A stretch of DNA of 5,566 nt from Candidatus Sulfopaludibacter sp. SbA3 (GTDB taxonomy: Bacteria; Acidobacteriota; Terriglobia; Bryobacterales; Bryobacteraceae). How positions within the stretch are numbered: position 1 is the first letter of the stretch; the number at the start of each line of letters is the position of its first letter. Below the pieces are notes generated by a model, which was not told the origin of the DNA, did not search any database, and worked only from the letters and a program-made list of their open reading frames with translations. The position numbers and the translations under genes are program-made. This document shows, one piece after another, positions 4,464 to 5,566 of this stretch. The stretch covers positions 24,498-30,063 of the forward strand of contig OKRF01000138.1 in the NCBI GenBank assembly GCA_900290315.1, in the 5' to 3' direction.

Positions 4464-5566
4464 ATGCCAACGTATTTAACGCCCGGCGTTTATGTGGAAG
4501 AGATTCCCTCAGCAGTTCAGGCGATCGCGGGGGTTTCAACCAGCCCTGGACAGTTCATCGGAATTGTGCCGGACCAGGTGAGTATTCCCGAGCGGAACCC
4601 TGGCTACGATCCCACAAAGCCCGAAACGCCTCTCGGAAACCAGAAATCGCAAGGGGACGACAAGGGCCCACCGCCGGCCAAAGCGGATGCCGCGCCACCC
4701 CCGAATCTGCCGTACAAGCTCACCGCGACAAAGATCGAAGCGCCGGCACTGGAACTGAGGCTGTGCACAAGTTTCGGCGATTTTAAACGGTATTTTGGAA
4801 ATCCCGATGTGGGAGCGTTCTCCACCGATAGCGGGCAGAACACGCTGGCGCATTCGGTCTTCGGCTTTTTCGGCAATGGCGGGAGCCGATGCTTCGTGGT
4901 GCGGATTCTGGATCTCACCCAGATGGACGCGGCACTGGACAAGTTCGCCGCAGTGGACGAAATCGCCATGGTGGCGGCGCCGGGAGTAGTGGATGCGGGC
5001 GCCCGTGCTTCCATCATGACGCACTGCGAGAACACCAAGGACCGGTTCGCGATTCTGGACGGACCGAAGGATGTGAAGCCGACGGATGCGGCGGCCATTC
5101 TTCCGCCCGATTCCAAAAATGCCGCCTTTTATCATCCGTGGATCAAGGTGTCCGATATCGCCGAAAAGCTGCAGCATCCGAAAGACAAGGGGATGATTTC
5201 TCTTCCGCCGAGCGGCCACGTAGCCGGTGTTTATGCCCGGGTAGACACGGAACGGGGAGTTCACAAAGCTCCCGCCAACGAGGTGGTCCAAGGCGCCGTG
5301 GGTCTGGAATCGGCGATCAGCAAAGGCGGACAAGCCGGCCTGAATCCGCAGGGCATCAACTGTATTCGCGAGATGAACGGCAACATCAAGATCTGGGGCG
5401 CGCGGACGGTAGGGGGCGATCGCAACGGAGAGTGGAAGTATGTGAACGTACGCCGCACTTTCCTGTATTTGAGAAAGTCGATCGAGCAAGGCACGCAGTG
5501 GGTGGTTTTCGAACCCAACGACCCGAAGCTGTGGGCCAAGATTAAACGGAACGTAACGGCGTTCCT
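4464..5566 (+). CDS. Contractile tail sheath protein (eCIS/phage-tail-like), 3' end outside window
   Basis: The first 367 residues are visible, and the frame runs off the right edge. The N-terminus PTYLTPGVYVEEIPSAVQAI with the following GVSTSPGQFIGIV is the hallmark start of phage tail sheath and Afp/PVC sheath proteins. LRLCTSFGDFKRYFG (98-112) and HSVFGFFGNGGSRCFVVRI (129-147) belong to the same domain. The end shows the conserved C-terminal sheath segment, including LNPQGINCIREMNGNIKIWG (290s-310s), NVRRTFLYLRKSIEQGTQW and FEPNDPKLWAKIKRNVTAF. Around 100 more residues would be expected. Sheath subunits polymerise around the inner tube and contract to drive it through a target membrane. 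An unusual hydrophilic, Pro/Lys-rich insert occupies about residues 40-95. The neighbouring DUF4255 gene argues for an extracellular-type injection system over an ordinary prophage. Which of the several sheath paralogues (Afp2, 3 or 4-like) this is cannot be told. Confidence 0.93.
   Translation, partial: MPTYLTPGVYVEEIPSAVQAIAGVSTSPGQFIGIVPDQVSIPERNPGYDPTKPETPLGNQKSQGDDKGPPPAKADAAPPPNLPYKLTATKIEAPALELRLCTSFGDFKRYFGNPDVGAFSTDSGQNTLAHSVFGFFGNGGSRCFVVRILDLTQMDAALDKFAAVDEIAMVAAPGVVDAGARASIMTHCENTKDRFAILDGPKDVKPTDAAAILPPDSKNAAFYHPWIKVSDIAEKLQHPKDKGMISLPPSGHVAGVYARVDTERGVHKAPANEVVQGAVGLESAISKGGQAGLNPQGINCIREMNGNIKIWGARTVGGDRNGEWKYVNVRRTFLYLRKSIEQGTQWVVFEPNDPKLWAKIKRNVTAF

Noticed and set aside
4536..5489. 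Open frame of 317 codons on the minus strand over the sheath gene
   Set aside because: It is antisense to a clearly recognised sheath protein, with no family features.
1..5566. CRISPR array, tRNA, rRNA, insertion sequence or attachment site
   Set aside because: I saw no regularly spaced repeats, no tRNA-like cloverleaf and no transposase or terminal repeats.

Overview
The window looks like high-GC (around 60%, by eye) bacterial chromosomal DNA. It holds the start of a contractile injection system locus of the phage-tail-like, extracellular (eCIS/Afp/PVC) type, next to a regulatory gene pair. The protein set and style (long non-coding regulatory gaps, DUF4255 plus sheath genes, a bacterial enhancer-binding protein) would fit Acidobacteriota or another soil or metagenome-derived phylum. 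No rRNA or marker gene is present, so the lineage is a guess.

Layout, left to right. (1) Positions 1-1037, minus strand: the N-terminal 345 residues of a membrane sensor histidine kinase with six predicted membrane helices, a coiled coil and an H-box with His278. Its C-terminal part lies outside the window. (2) Positions 1038-1591: a gene-free divergent intergenic region of about 550 bp with small inverted repeats. (3) Positions 1592-2917, plus strand: a sigma-54-type transcriptional activator (AAA+ plus Fis-type HTH) whose N-terminal receiver domain has lost the phosphoacceptor Asp and the other key residues. (4) Positions 2918-3177: a regulatory gap holding six TGTNAC/GTNACA half-sites and a weak -24/-12-like element. 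(5) Positions 3178-5566, plus strand: a compact run of genes for a DUF3467 protein, a DUF4255 (Pvc16-type) protein, a small carboxypeptidase-regulatory/prealbumin-fold protein and a phage-tail sheath protein cut by the window end.

Working model (inference): the divergent kinase and the activator form a local signalling module. The activator binds the TGTNAC cluster and drives sigma-54-dependent transcription of the injection-system operon. Because the receiver looks unphosphorylatable, control may work by a route other than classical phosphotransfer. The DUF4255 protein would cap or terminate the tube and sheath, and the sheath protein would form the contractile outer tube. The DUF3467 and prealbumin-fold proteins are accessory parts of unknown role. 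Tube, baseplate, spike, AAA+ ATPase and toxin genes would be expected to the right of the window.
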